Part shown: positions 38,023 through 50,658 of the stretch, one piece after another
Numbering within the stretch: the stretch's first letter is position 1
Layout of the letters: every line of letters starts with the position of its first letter
NCBI RefSeq assembly: GCF_011516765.1
Contig: NZ_JAAABN010000004.1
Span: forward strand, 186,001 to 250,000
Length of the DNA: 64,000 bases
Direction: 5' to 3'
DNA from: Acetobacter sicerae
Lineage (GTDB): Bacteria; Pseudomonadota; Alphaproteobacteria; Acetobacterales; Acetobacteraceae
Translations under genes and position numbers: made by a program
The notes under the pieces: model-generated
The model's database searches: none
The model's input: the letters and a program-made list of their open reading frames with translations, nothing else
Told to the model about the DNA's origin: nothing

Positions 38023-38990
38023 CCGATACCCCCGCTTTTTCGCCCCTGACGGCCGGCGACACCATCGCGGCTTCGCTTGGCGATGTGCGGGGACGTGTGT
38101 CCGTCAACCAGCCTCTGGGCGCACGAAGCTGGTTTCGCGTTGGCGGTCCGGCTGAGTGTCTGTTCCAGCCAGCCGACACTGACGACCTTGTCACAGCCAT
38201 GCAGCGCCTTTCTCCGGAAATCCCGGTGACGACGCTTGGGGCCTGCTCAAACGTCATCATCCGTGACGGCGGCATCCCCGGTCTGGTGATCCGGCTGGGC
38301 GGCGCTTTTGCGGGCATCGAAGTTGACGGAAACGGTCTGATCGTGGGCGGTGCGGCGCTTGATGCGACGGTGGCCGAGACGTCCGCCAGCAAGGGTCTTG
38401 GCGGTCTGGAGTTTCTCGCGGGAATCCCCGGTTCCATTGGCGGTGCGGTCCGCATGAATGCAGGCGCTTACGGGTCTGACATGGCGGCCGTGCTTGACTG
38501 GGCCGAGATTGTCTCCCGCGACGGCACGCTGCTGCATCTTGAAGCCTCCGCGCTGCGGTTCGGCTATCGTCGTTCCGCGCTGCCGGACGGCGCTGTCGTG
38601 GTGCGGGCGCGTCTGCGCGGCGAGCCGGCGGAACAGAGCGTCGTCTCCAGCCGCATCGCGGAAATACGCGCTGCCCGAGAAGGCTCGCAACCGGTGCGGG
38701 CGCGGACCGGCGGCTCCACGTTCCGCAATCCGTCTCCGGATGTCAGCGACAAGAAGGCATGGCAGCTTGTCGACAGGGCTGGTTGCCGTGGCCTGACCAT
38801 CGGTGGTGCGCAGATCAGCGAGAAGCACTGCAACTTCATGCTCAACACCGGCGACGCGACGGCGGCGGATCTGGAAGCGCTGGGTGACGAAGTCCGCAAG
38901 CGGGTTCTGGAGAAATCCGGCGTCAATCTCCAGTGGGAAATCAAGCGCATCGGGCTGAAAGCCCCTGAGACGAAGGGAGACGCGGCATGA
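38019..38990 (+). CDS. murB: UDP-N-acetylenolpyruvoylglucosamine reductase
   Basis: FAD-dependent enzyme that yields UDP-MurNAc, the substrate of MurC. The 323 residues show [65 protein letters not shown] (catalytic Ser) and [14 protein letters not shown] (catalytic Glu). ATGA overlaps at both ends, with murC and ddl. Confidence 0.97.
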   Translation: MTDTPAFSPLTAGDTIAASLGDVRGRVSVNQPLGARSWFRVGGPAECLFQPADTDDLVTAMQRLSPEIPVTTLGACSNVIIRDGGIPGLVIRLGGAFAGIEVDGNGLIVGGAALDATVAETSASKGLGGLEFLAGIPGSIGGAVRMNAGAYGSDMAAVLDWAEIVSRDGTLLHLEASALRFGYRRSALPDGAVVVRARLRGEPAEQSVVSSRIAEIRAAREGSQPVRARTGGSTFRNPSPDVSDKKAWQLVDRAGCRGLTIGGAQISEKHCNFMLNTGDATAADLEALGDEVRKRVLEKSGVNLQWEIKRIGLKAPETKGDAA

Positions 38991-39970
38991 GCGCGCCACA
39001 GCAGAACAAGGGGCGGATTACGGTTCTGATGGGGGGCGCTTCAGCGGAGCGCGAGGTGAGCCTGTCATCCGGCAAAGGTGTGGTCGCGGCCCTGAAAGAA
39101 GCAGGCTACGACGCGCAGGGGCTGGATGTGACCCGTGATCTGGCGGCAGTTGTTGCCGGTCTGACGGAGCAGAAACCCGTTGCCGTGTTCAATGCGCTGC
39201 ATGGCCGCTTTGGTGAGGATGGCGCGATTCAGGGTGTGCTGGAATGGCTCGGTCTGCCCTACACACATTCCGGTCTCCGGGCTTCGGCCAACGCCATGGA
39301 CAAGGAAGCGTCGCGGCAGATTTTCATGACGGCAGGGCTTCCCGTTGCCGAAGGGCGTGTGGTCGCCATCAGCGAACTGGCTGAGAAAGATCCCCTCCCC
39401 CTGCCCTACGTGGTGAAGCCGCTCGACGAAGGATCATCGGTCGGTGTTTCCATCGTGCGCAACACCAACCAGCGGGCGCAGGTTGTCGAGGAATGGCGTT
39501 ATGGCCCCGTAGCGCTGGTAGAGCAGTATATTCCCGGTCGTGAGATCACGGTCGGTGTCCTTGATGACGGCCCGGACGGTCCTCGCGCCCTGACCGTGAC
39601 GGACATCACGCCCAACGCCGGGTCCGGGCATGATTTTTATGACTATGCCGCGAAATACGGCGCGGGTGGCAGCCGTCACACGCTGCCTGCGGAGATCCAT
39701 CCGGACGATTTCGCCCGCGCCTGCGAACTCGCAGTCGCGGCGCACAAGGCGCTCGGCTGCTCCGGAGCGTCCCGCTCGGACTTCCGTTATGACGACACGT
39801 CCGCCGATGGGCACGGCAAGATCGTGCTGCTGGAGGTCAACACCCAGCCCGGCATGACGCCGACATCGCTGCTGCCGGAACAGGCGGCGTATTGCGGCAC
39901 TTCCTATTCGGAGCTCTGTGACCTTCTGGTGCAGGACGCCCTTCGCCGGGCGGACGCCACACGCCGATGA
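38987..39970 (+). CDS. ddl: D-alanine:D-alanine ligase
   Basis: ATP-grasp ligase making the D-Ala-D-Ala used by MurF. The 327 residues show VLMGGASAEREVSLSSGKGV, NALHGRFGEDGAIQGVLEWL, VKPLDEGSSVGVSIV, EQYIPGREITVGVLDD, and the Mg site LLEVNTQPGMTPTSLLPEQA. The YSGS-like serine of vancomycin-sensitive ligases is in YTHSGLRASANAMDKE. ATGA overlaps at both ends. Confidence 0.97.
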   Translation: MSAPQQNKGRITVLMGGASAEREVSLSSGKGVVAALKEAGYDAQGLDVTRDLAAVVAGLTEQKPVAVFNALHGRFGEDGAIQGVLEWLGLPYTHSGLRASANAMDKEASRQIFMTAGLPVAEGRVVAISELAEKDPLPLPYVVKPLDEGSSVGVSIVRNTNQRAQVVEEWRYGPVALVEQYIPGREITVGVLDDGPDGPRALTVTDITPNAGSGHDFYDYAAKYGAGGSRHTLPAEIHPDDFARACELAVAAHKALGCSGASRSDFRYDDTSADGHGKIVLLEVNTQPGMTPTSLLPEQAAYCGTSYSELCDLLVQDALRRADATRR

Positions 39971-41040
39971 AACGACCGTCTTCGCCTTCTCCGGAACGCC
40001 GCGAAGCAGGGAGCGGCGATCGTTTCCGCCACACGAACAAGGCGGACCGACCGTCGGCGATCGCCCTGTTTCTCCGCCGCCACAAGGGGAAGCTGAAGTT
40101 TCTGGCCATAACGGGGGTGCTGGGCGCAGGCGCGTGGGCATTTCTGTCCATGCACGGCACGCAGGGACTTGTTGGCCCGCTCAAGGCGAAGATCGAGGCG
40201 GAAATCCCGCTCAAGGTGACGAACATCCGGGTCGAGGGGGCGAATCTCACCAGTCAGAACGCCATCCATGAAGCGCTCGGGATTTCGGTCGGTGATCCGA
40301 TGCTGGGCTTCGACGTCAAGGCGGCACGGGAACGACTGAATGACCTTCCCTTCGTCGAGAATGCGACGGTGGGACGGCGCTTTTCCGGACTGATCGTGGT
40401 GCATCTCACGGAGCGCCCTCCTTTCGCCATCTGGCAGCACAAGGGCCAGTTCGTGCCCATTGACCGGGACGGCAATCCGGTTCCGGACAAGGGCATGACC
40501 AGCAGGGACGCGCAGGCGTTCATGCAACTGCCGCTTGTTGTCGGAGAAGGGGCTGATCATGCGGCGGCGGAGCTTCTGGATGCTCTGGCGAAAACGCCGG
40601 ACGTGAAAGCGCACATGACAGCCGCTACACTGATCAACATGCGGCGCTGGACGCTGACGCTGAAAGACGGAACCTCGGTCTATCTGCCGGAAGCGGCGGA
40701 ACCTCAGGCGCTGACTCGACTTGAAGAACTTCAGAAACGGTTTGACCTGCTGGATCGCCCGGTTGAAATCATTGACCTTCGTCTGCCAGACCGTCTGACC
40801 ATCCGCGAACGTCCGGCTCCTGCCCCGGTTACGGGCGACGCCGCTGTGCCGGAAGATCAAAACCATATGGGGAAACCCAATGGACAGCCGCAGGCCCCCA
40901 TCACCCACGATGAGACGCCCGTTCCCAGGGCCGCGCCTGTGAAAAAGCCGAAACACACGGACGAGGGCGACAGACGCCCCTCATCCTTCCACGATGATAA
41001 CGAACATGCCCACAATAACGGGGGAGCTCTTCCAGCATGA
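39967..41040 (+). CDS. ftsQ: Cell division protein FtsQ
   Basis: Bitopic inner-membrane protein linking the early and late divisome. The 357 residues have a charged cytoplasmic part of about 45 residues, a membrane helix (LKFLAITGVLGAGAWAFLSM), a POTRA domain (VTNIRVEGANLTSQNAIHEA; LPFVENATVGRRFSGLIVV; LTERPPFAIWQHKGQFVPID) and the FtsQ domain ending VEIIDLRLPDRLTIRERP. About 70 extra C-terminal residues, rich in Pro, Lys, His and Asp, extend beyond the usual end. ATGA overlaps with ddl and ftsA. Confidence 0.93.
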   Translation: MKRPSSPSPERREAGSGDRFRHTNKADRPSAIALFLRRHKGKLKFLAITGVLGAGAWAFLSMHGTQGLVGPLKAKIEAEIPLKVTNIRVEGANLTSQNAIHEALGISVGDPMLGFDVKAARERLNDLPFVENATVGRRFSGLIVVHLTERPPFAIWQHKGQFVPIDRDGNPVPDKGMTSRDAQAFMQLPLVVGEGADHAAAELLDALAKTPDVKAHMTAATLINMRRWTLTLKDGTSVYLPEAAEPQALTRLEELQKRFDLLDRPVEIIDLRLPDRLTIRERPAPAPVTGDAAVPEDQNHMGKPNGQPQAPITHDETPVPRAAPVKKPKHTDEGDRRPSSFHDDNEHAHNNGGALPA

Positions 41041-42413
41041 ACGATCTGATCGTTTCCGGACACTCCTCCAAATCCCTGCTTTCCGGCAAGGCGTCGCGCA
41101 CCCGTGGGCATGACCACGGAGATACGCAGGACTCGTCCGGCAGCCTGCTCAACCTCGCTGAAGGCAAGCCGGAGCAGCGGGCATGGCGCAGCGGGCTTGT
41201 CGGCGTTCTGGATATTGGCTCGACCAAGATCACCTGCCTGATCGGCAAGGGCGAACCCAACGGCAAGCTGCGGGTGCTGGGCCATGGCTGGCTCCGCTCC
41301 AATGGCGTCAAAAACGGCGCGATTGTCGACCTGAAAGCAGCGGAAGCGATTATCCGGCACGTGGTCGGCAATGCCGAGCGCGAGGCCGAGCGTTCACTCG
41401 ACAAGGTTGTGGTCAACCTGTCCTGTGGCCATCCGGAAAGCCTCCTGTTCAATGTTCACTGGCCGATCGGCGGTCGTGAAATCACGGACAACGATATTCG
41501 TCGAATTGTCACGGAAGGCCGGATGAAGGCGCAGTCGGAGGGGCGCGCCGTCATCCACACGCTGCCGCTGGACTTTGCGGTTGATGAGACGGATGGCGTG
41601 ACCGACCCACGCGGGCATCTGTGCGAGCAACTCCGCGCCCGCCTGCATGTGATCGACGCCTCATCGACGGCGCTACGGACTCTGGATGCGCTGCTGGGGC
41701 GTGCGGAACTGAAGCTCGACGCTCTGGTGTCCGCTCCTCTGGCTGCCGGTCTGGCGGTCACGAACGCGGACCAGCGCATGGTTGGCACCACCGTGATCGA
41801 GATGGGTGGCGGCACTACGTCTCTTGCAGTTTTTGCGGAAGGTCAGCTGCTGCACACCGCCCAGATCGGGATCGGTGGAGAGCACGTCACCCGCGATATC
41901 GCCCGCGGTCTGGGAACATCCACGGATAATGCCGAGCGTCTCAAGACGATGCATGGCCATGCCGATCTTTCAGCCGATAATGACGGCGTCACCATCCGCA
42001 TCGAGCGGCAGGGCGCGGACATGCCGATGTTCGAGGCCATTCCCCGGGCAGCGCTGGGTGATATCATCCGTCCCAGAATCGAGGAAACCTTCGAACTGGT
42101 CCGGGATCGTCTCGACAATGCCGGTCTGGGACACCTTGCTGGCGGGCGCGTCATCCTGTCCGGCGGCGGTTCCCTGCTGGATGGCGTCGGGTCCGTCGCG
42201 GCCCGGATTCTGAACCGTCATGTCCGGCTCGGTCGTCCGCACAACGTCATCGGTCTGCCCGACGCCTGCACGACAGCAAGCTTCTCCACCACCGTGGGTC
42301 TGCTCACATGGGCGGCGTCCGCAGAGCGTCCATTCGGCGATATCGAGTTCAGCGAAGAACGTCCGACAGGTTTTTTAAACCGTCTGGTCTCTTTCATCCG
42401 GGATCGCGTCTGA
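41037..42413 (+). CDS. ftsA: Cell division protein FtsA
   Basis: Actin-like ATPase that tethers FtsZ to the membrane. The 458 residues begin with about 50 non-conserved polar residues, then LVGVLDIGSTKITCLIG (phosphate 1), the 1C domain with VNLSCGHPESLLFNVHWPIG, TTVIEMGGGTTSLAVF (phosphate 2), IGIGGEHVTRDIARGL and VILSGGGSLLDGVGSVAARI. The C-terminus GFLNRLVSFIRDRV is the amphipathic membrane-targeting helix. ATGA overlap with ftsQ. Confidence 0.97.
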   Translation: MNDLIVSGHSSKSLLSGKASRTRGHDHGDTQDSSGSLLNLAEGKPEQRAWRSGLVGVLDIGSTKITCLIGKGEPNGKLRVLGHGWLRSNGVKNGAIVDLKAAEAIIRHVVGNAEREAERSLDKVVVNLSCGHPESLLFNVHWPIGGREITDNDIRRIVTEGRMKAQSEGRAVIHTLPLDFAVDETDGVTDPRGHLCEQLRARLHVIDASSTALRTLDALLGRAELKLDALVSAPLAAGLAVTNADQRMVGTTVIEMGGGTTSLAVFAEGQLLHTAQIGIGGEHVTRDIARGLGTSTDNAERLKTMHGHADLSADNDGVTIRIERQGADMPMFEAIPRAALGDIIRPRIEETFELVRDRLDNAGLGHLAGGRVILSGGGSLLDGVGSVAARILNRHVRLGRPHNVIGLPDACTTASFSTTVGLLTWAASAERPFGDIEFSEERPTGFLNRLVSFIRDRV

Positions 42414-42439
42414 CATGCTGTTATCGATATGTTTATAGT
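42410..42439 (+). promoter_or_regulatory. Candidate ftsZ promoter overlapping the ftsA stop
   Basis: CTGACA (42410-42415, five of six -35 consensus bases) and TATAGT (42434-42439, five of six -10 bases) are 18 bases apart. Transcription would begin about 78 bases before the ftsZ start. This would allow ftsZ to be expressed apart from the rest of the cluster. Confidence 0.55.
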
Positions 42440-42523
42440 GTTGGATAAATTTCGATTCACCCACCGAGTCGCGCGATGTAGTATGGCGGCTCAGCAGCGC
42501 CGGTCTCGTCCAAGGAAGTGTAA

Positions 42524-44044
42524 ATGACTCTGAACCTCACCGTTCCCCCGCAGCACCATGCAGATTTCTCGCCGAAAATCACGGTTATCGGTGTGGGGGG
42601 TGGTGGTACGAACGCCGTGGACAACATGATTCTCGCCGATCTGAAGGGCGTGGAATTCGTGGTGGCCAACACGGATGCCCAGCAGCTCTCCAGCAGCCGC
42701 GCGGATCGTCGTATCCAGCTTGGCCCGCATCTGACGCAGGGACTGGGCGCAGGCGCAAAACCAGAAATCGGACGGGCAGCGGCGGAAGAAGCAGCGGACG
42801 AGCTTTCCCGCCACCTTGAAGGCTCGCACATGGTCTTCGTGACGGCGGGCATGGGCGGCGGCACAGGCACAGGCGCTGCGCCGATCGTAGCGCGGATGGC
42901 GCGCGAGCGCGGCATTCTGACAGTCGGTGTGGTGACAAAACCGTTCAGCTTCGAAGGCCCGCGCCGTGCGAAAGCGGCGGAAGAGGGCATTACCGAGCTT
43001 CAGCAGTATGTTGATACGCTGATTGTCATTCCCAACCAGAATCTTTTCCGGATGGCGAACGAACGCACCACCTACAAGGATGCGTTCAAGATGGCTGACA
43101 ACGTCCTTTATATGGGCGTGCGTGGCGTGACCGATCTGATGGTGGCTCCGGGTCTCGTGAACCTCGACTTTGCCGATATCCGCACTGTCATGGCGGAGAT
43201 GGGTAAAGCCATGATGGGAACCGGCGAGGCCGAAGGCGAAGACCGTGCCCGTCTGGCTGCCGAAGCCGCGATTTCGAACCCGCTGCTCGAAGACACCTCC
43301 ATGGCTGGCGCACGCGGACTGCTGATCAACATCACCGGTGGTGATGACCTGACGCTGTTCGAGGTCGATCAGGCAGCGAACCGCATCCGCGAGGAAGTGG
43401 CCGAAGACGCCAACATCATCTTCGGTTCCGCTATCGACCCCGATCTGGACGGCAAGATCCGTGTTTCCGTCGTGGCCACAGGCATCGATATGCCGTCCTC
43501 CAAGACGCAGCAGGAAGCCGAAGAACAGGCCGCGGCACAACAGCAGCAGGAAGAACAGGCTGCCGCTGCTGCGCACGTTGCCCAGAATACGCAGCAGGCA
43601 GGAGGCCAGCCGCCAATGTTCGGTGGCGGTATGCAGGCAGCCCGCAACGCTCCGCCTGCTGGTCATCCGAATGGCGTGGCCGCCGGTCAGCCGCAGCGCC
43701 AGACGCCCAATTTCCATCAGCAGCCTGCTCCGGGACAGACAGCGCCTTCCACTGCAACGCCGCGTGCTGCTTCCCCAAGAGACGGACTGTTCACCAGCAA
43801 TACGCGCCCAGCCCCGGCTCCGCGTGCTCCGGAGCCTGCTCCTGCACGTAGCAGCCTGTTCGGCCTCATGACCGGTGTGCTGCGTCGTCCTGCGGCGGAG
43901 CCTCGTGAGACGAAACAGGAACCGGCGCCACAGGTTACGCCCGCTCAGCGCAACGAACAGCCGCAGGAAGGCCCAACCGTGCGCCCCTCACAGAGCGATG
44001 ATGGCGGTCTGGATATTCCGGCCTTCATGCGCCGTCCTTCCTGA
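42524..44044 (+). CDS. ftsZ: Cell division tubulin homologue FtsZ
   Basis: GTPase that forms the Z ring. The 506 residues show [20 protein letters not shown], the tubulin signature [17 protein letters not shown] near residue 110, [17 protein letters not shown], and the T7 synergy-loop region [11 protein letters not shown]. After residue 325 comes a long linker rich in Gln, Ala and Pro, then the conserved C-terminal peptide [11 protein letters not shown] that binds FtsA and others. AAGGAAG lies 6 bases before the ATG. It has a separate upstream promoter and a strong terminator. Confidence 0.98.
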   Translation: MTLNLTVPPQHHADFSPKITVIGVGGGGTNAVDNMILADLKGVEFVVANTDAQQLSSSRADRRIQLGPHLTQGLGAGAKPEIGRAAAEEAADELSRHLEGSHMVFVTAGMGGGTGTGAAPIVARMARERGILTVGVVTKPFSFEGPRRAKAAEEGITELQQYVDTLIVIPNQNLFRMANERTTYKDAFKMADNVLYMGVRGVTDLMVAPGLVNLDFADIRTVMAEMGKAMMGTGEAEGEDRARLAAEAAISNPLLEDTSMAGARGLLINITGGDDLTLFEVDQAANRIREEVAEDANIIFGSAIDPDLDGKIRVSVVATGIDMPSSKTQQEAEEQAAAQQQQEEQAAAAAHVAQNTQQAGGQPPMFGGGMQAARNAPPAGHPNGVAAGQPQRQTPNFHQQPAPGQTAPSTATPRAASPRDGLFTSNTRPAPAPRAPEPAPARSSLFGLMTGVLRRPAAEPRETKQEPAPQVTPAQRNEQPQEGPTVRPSQSDDGGLDIPAFMRRPS

Positions 44045-44075
44045 TCAAGCCTTCCCAAGACTCTGAGTGTTCAGA

Positions 44076-44107
44076 AACCGGGGCCAGCAAAGCCCCGGTT
44101 TTCTTTT
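44076..44107 (+). terminator. Terminator at the end of the division cluster
   Basis: A 9-bp stem, AACCGGGGC / GCCCCGGTT with a 7-base loop, is followed by TTCTTTT, 31 bases after the ftsZ stop. Confidence 0.85.
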
Positions 44108-44275
44108 GTCCTGCGACACTGTTTTTCACTCATGAAATGAACCGAGCCTGCGTGGTGAAGATCTTTTTTTCTCCCGGTAATACGACGCAATAAACATTGA
44201 CTGGAACCATTATGCCTCCCGCGTATTGTAAGCTTCAAAATACAGGTTCCAAGAACCCCAGTCAGACCGAGAGAT

Positions 44276-45298
44276 ATGTCAATGGAAAGCTTCAGTCCCG
44301 ACCCCGTCGCGCTGCTCGAGAGGGATGATGAGGTTTTTTCATCAGCCACAGAGGCTTTCAGCATTTATTCCAAACTATCAAAAGCGGTCGTAGCAGTGCG
44401 CCAGAATACCCTTCGTTCTCCCATAAAATGTGTTGGCACTGGCCTGCATACAGGGCGCAAAATTACTCTTCGGATGGAACCGGCTCCGGCTGACACGGGA
44501 ATTATCTTCCAGCGAACGGATATTCCCGGCGCAACAGCCATTCCTGCTCTTTATGACCATGTTGTGGACACAAGACTGAGCACGGTCATCGGAGACCTGT
44601 CTGACAAGCGGAACCGCGTCGCCACCATCGAGCATCTGATGTCGGCTCTCTCCGGCAAGGGAATCCATAACGCTTACATCTTTCTGAATGGCCCGGAAGT
44701 GCCGGTGCTGGATGGTTCTTCGGCAGACTTTCTGTTTCTGATTGATTGCGCCGGACGGACACCGCTTGAGGCGTCGCGGTGCGAAATCGAGATCCTGAAA
44801 ACCATTCGTGTAGAAGATGGAGACGCCTTCACCGAACTGCGTCCTTCATCGGCAACGGATATGCCTCTCTCAATGACAATCGACTTCCCGGCATCCGCCA
44901 TCGGTCGTCAGACACTTGACCTGAAATTCACGGAAACCTCGTTCCGCAGGGAACTGGCCTTCTCCCGCACCTTTACCAACCACCGTGAAATCGCAGCCCT
45001 TCAGGCGGCGGGACTGGCGCTTGGCGGTTCTCTGGACAACGCCGTCGTTGTCGATGAGGAAAAAGTCCTGAACCCGACCGGCCTGCGCGCGAAGGACGAA
45101 TTCGTCCGTCACAAAATGCTGGACGCCGTGGGAGATCTTTTCCTGGCCGGTGCGCATATCCGAGGCAGCTTCACGGGTTATAAATCCGGCCACCATCTCA
45201 ACAATCAGTTGCTGTGCGCGCTGTTCGCCGACAGCACCGCCTGGCGCGAGGTCAAGGGCACGGGAAAGCAGGCTTCAGCAGCCCTGCAGGCGGCCTGA
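44276..45298 (+). CDS. lpxC: UDP-3-O-acyl-N-acetylglucosamine deacetylase
   Basis: Zinc enzyme for the first committed step of lipid A synthesis. The conserved part begins at about residue 46 (TLRSPIKCVGTGLHTGRKIT). Zinc ligands are His 120 (IEHLMSALSG), His 279 and Asp 283 (RHKMLDAVGDLFLAGA); the general acid His 306 is in SGHHLNNQLL. LpxC usually starts about ten residues before GVGLHTG, so the first 35-40 residues (MSMESFSPDPVALLERDDEV...) are an extension. ATG 44276 is used; ATG 44282 in the same frame has better spacing from GAGAG. Downstream of ftsZ, the usual place. Confidence 0.96.
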   Translation: MSMESFSPDPVALLERDDEVFSSATEAFSIYSKLSKAVVAVRQNTLRSPIKCVGTGLHTGRKITLRMEPAPADTGIIFQRTDIPGATAIPALYDHVVDTRLSTVIGDLSDKRNRVATIEHLMSALSGKGIHNAYIFLNGPEVPVLDGSSADFLFLIDCAGRTPLEASRCEIEILKTIRVEDGDAFTELRPSSATDMPLSMTIDFPASAIGRQTLDLKFTETSFRRELAFSRTFTNHREIAALQAAGLALGGSLDNAVVVDEEKVLNPTGLRAKDEFVRHKMLDAVGDLFLAGAHIRGSFTGYKSGHHLNNQLLCALFADSTAWREVKGTGKQASAALQAA

Positions 45299-45430
45299 AA
45301 AGTTGCCTGTCCGTGCAGGTAAACAACAGAATAAACAATGTCGTGCACAGAACGGACTGAACACCTTTCCGTCGCTGTATTCCGTGCTATAACCGGCCAG
45401 TCATTATACACGCAGACAGTGAGTTGATAC

Positions 45431-46480
45431 GTGCCGCAGACAACCTCGCGCATCCCCCCCAGAGTGACGTCGCGACTGGTTTCAGCGGCAGCCTACGGGA
45501 CATTTTTTCTTCTGGCTGGTTGCTCGATGTTCAAGACGTCGCCAGCCGAGAAACCCGCTCCCACAATTTCCTCGGCGGATGAGCTCTATAATAACGGCAT
45601 CGACGCCCTGCGCACCCAGCGTTATCTGTCTGCAACAAAGCAGTTCGAAACGCTCCAGCAGAACTACCCCTATTCCGGCTACACCGCCAATTCACAGCTG
45701 ATGGCGGGCTATGCCTATTACCTCCAGAACAAATATCCGGAAGCCGCCCAGCAGCTCGACCGCTTTATCGAACTGCATCCGACCAGCTCCGACGCCGCCT
45801 ATGCCTTCTATCTTCTGGCGCTCTGCTATTATGAGCAGATCGGAGACGTTGCCCGCGACCAGCAGATGACTGCGGAGGCGATGTCACGCCTGCAGGACGT
45901 CATCGCCCGTTTCCCGCAGACGAAATACGCGCGTGACGCCCAGTTGAAGATCGACCTCTGCCGCGATCATCTCGCAGGCAAGGAAATGCTTGTGGGCCGC
46001 TATTATCAGGAACAGCGCGCCTATCAGGCAGCGCTCGGACGGTACCAGCGCGTTGTGCAGGACTTCCAGACAACCAACCATGTGCCGGAAGCCCTTGAAC
46101 GCCTTATCGAAGTTTATCTCGATCTTGGACTGACGGATGAGGCGCGGCGGACAGGCGGCGTGCTCGCTTACAATTACCCTGACAGCAGATGGTATCGGTA
46201 CGCCTATAGCGACCTGAAGAGCTATCACCTCCTGTCCAGCAAGACCCCGGCTCCGGGCAAACTGGTCACAGCACCCGCTCCGCCGACACAGAGTCCCGCC
46301 CAGTCCGCCGGACATGGCGAAGGACGGGCAGACGCTCCGCCTTCCCTGTCCAAAGCTCCTGTCGCGCCCGTATCGGCAAGCCAGCTCAACGACGGCGGCA
46401 ACGGTTCTGAACTGACGAGCAACCTTGCCCGGACGGGTGTTCCCGCGTCCGAAAGAGGAGCACGCGGTTCAGCCCGCTGA
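45431..46480 (+). CDS. bamD: Outer-membrane assembly lipoprotein BamD
   Basis: Essential TPR lipoprotein of the BAM complex that folds outer-membrane proteins. GTG start; the lipobox is LLAGC with Cys 31. TPR-like repeats run from SADELYNNGIDALRTQRYLS through YPEAAQQLDRFIELHP, LCYYEQIGDVARDQQM, KYARDAQLKIDLCRDHLAGK and YYQEQRAYQAALGRYQRVVQ. The family is about 240-290 residues; this has 349, with about 75 Pro/Ala/Ser-rich residues added at the C-terminus. Shine-Dalgarno is weak. It lies between lpxC and recN. Confidence 0.94.
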   Translation: MPQTTSRIPPRVTSRLVSAAAYGTFFLLAGCSMFKTSPAEKPAPTISSADELYNNGIDALRTQRYLSATKQFETLQQNYPYSGYTANSQLMAGYAYYLQNKYPEAAQQLDRFIELHPTSSDAAYAFYLLALCYYEQIGDVARDQQMTAEAMSRLQDVIARFPQTKYARDAQLKIDLCRDHLAGKEMLVGRYYQEQRAYQAALGRYQRVVQDFQTTNHVPEALERLIEVYLDLGLTDEARRTGGVLAYNYPDSRWYRYAYSDLKSYHLLSSKTPAPGKLVTAPAPPTQSPAQSAGHGEGRADAPPSLSKAPVAPVSASQLNDGGNGSELTSNLARTGVPASERGARGSAR

Positions 46481-46635
46481 GCCCCGCGTGCAGACATGCT
46501 GAGGTGAACAGTGCCTGTCATTGAAATGCGGGCCTTCACCGACTGGCAGGCAGGCATACATTCACGTATTTCCTCCCTCAGACTCCGTTACGTTGCCAGC
46601 TTCCGTGCGGAGACAGGTCGGAGCGGACTTTCGTT

Positions 46636-50447
<3,812 letters not shown>

Positions 50448-50508
50448 AAAACTCTGCCTTATTTCTGTAACAGACTCTGTCCGTCCGCAATATTCGTTGT
50501 AAAGCGAA

Positions 50509-50537
50509 TTGCCGAAACCGCTGCAAGCTGGCATGAT
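50509..50537 (+). promoter_or_regulatory. Candidate ppdK promoter
   Basis: TTGCCG (50509-50514) and CATGAT (50532-50537) are spaced by exactly 17 bases, each with four consensus bases. The leader would be about 115 bases and contains an AT-rich stretch, TTAATAATAACTATAAATT. Confidence 0.4.
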
Positions 50538-50658
50538 GCTGTCGCCCGGGAACGGAGCACTTAATAATAACTATAAATTCCCCGCGGACTGTATTCAGGC
50601 CTGATTTTCCCGGGAAGGAACAGATGGCCGGAATCACCGCGCTCGGAGAGCGTTGGTC

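Noticed and set aside
46481-46635. LexA box before recN
   Set aside because: No GTTC-N7-GTTC pattern was found in the spacer.
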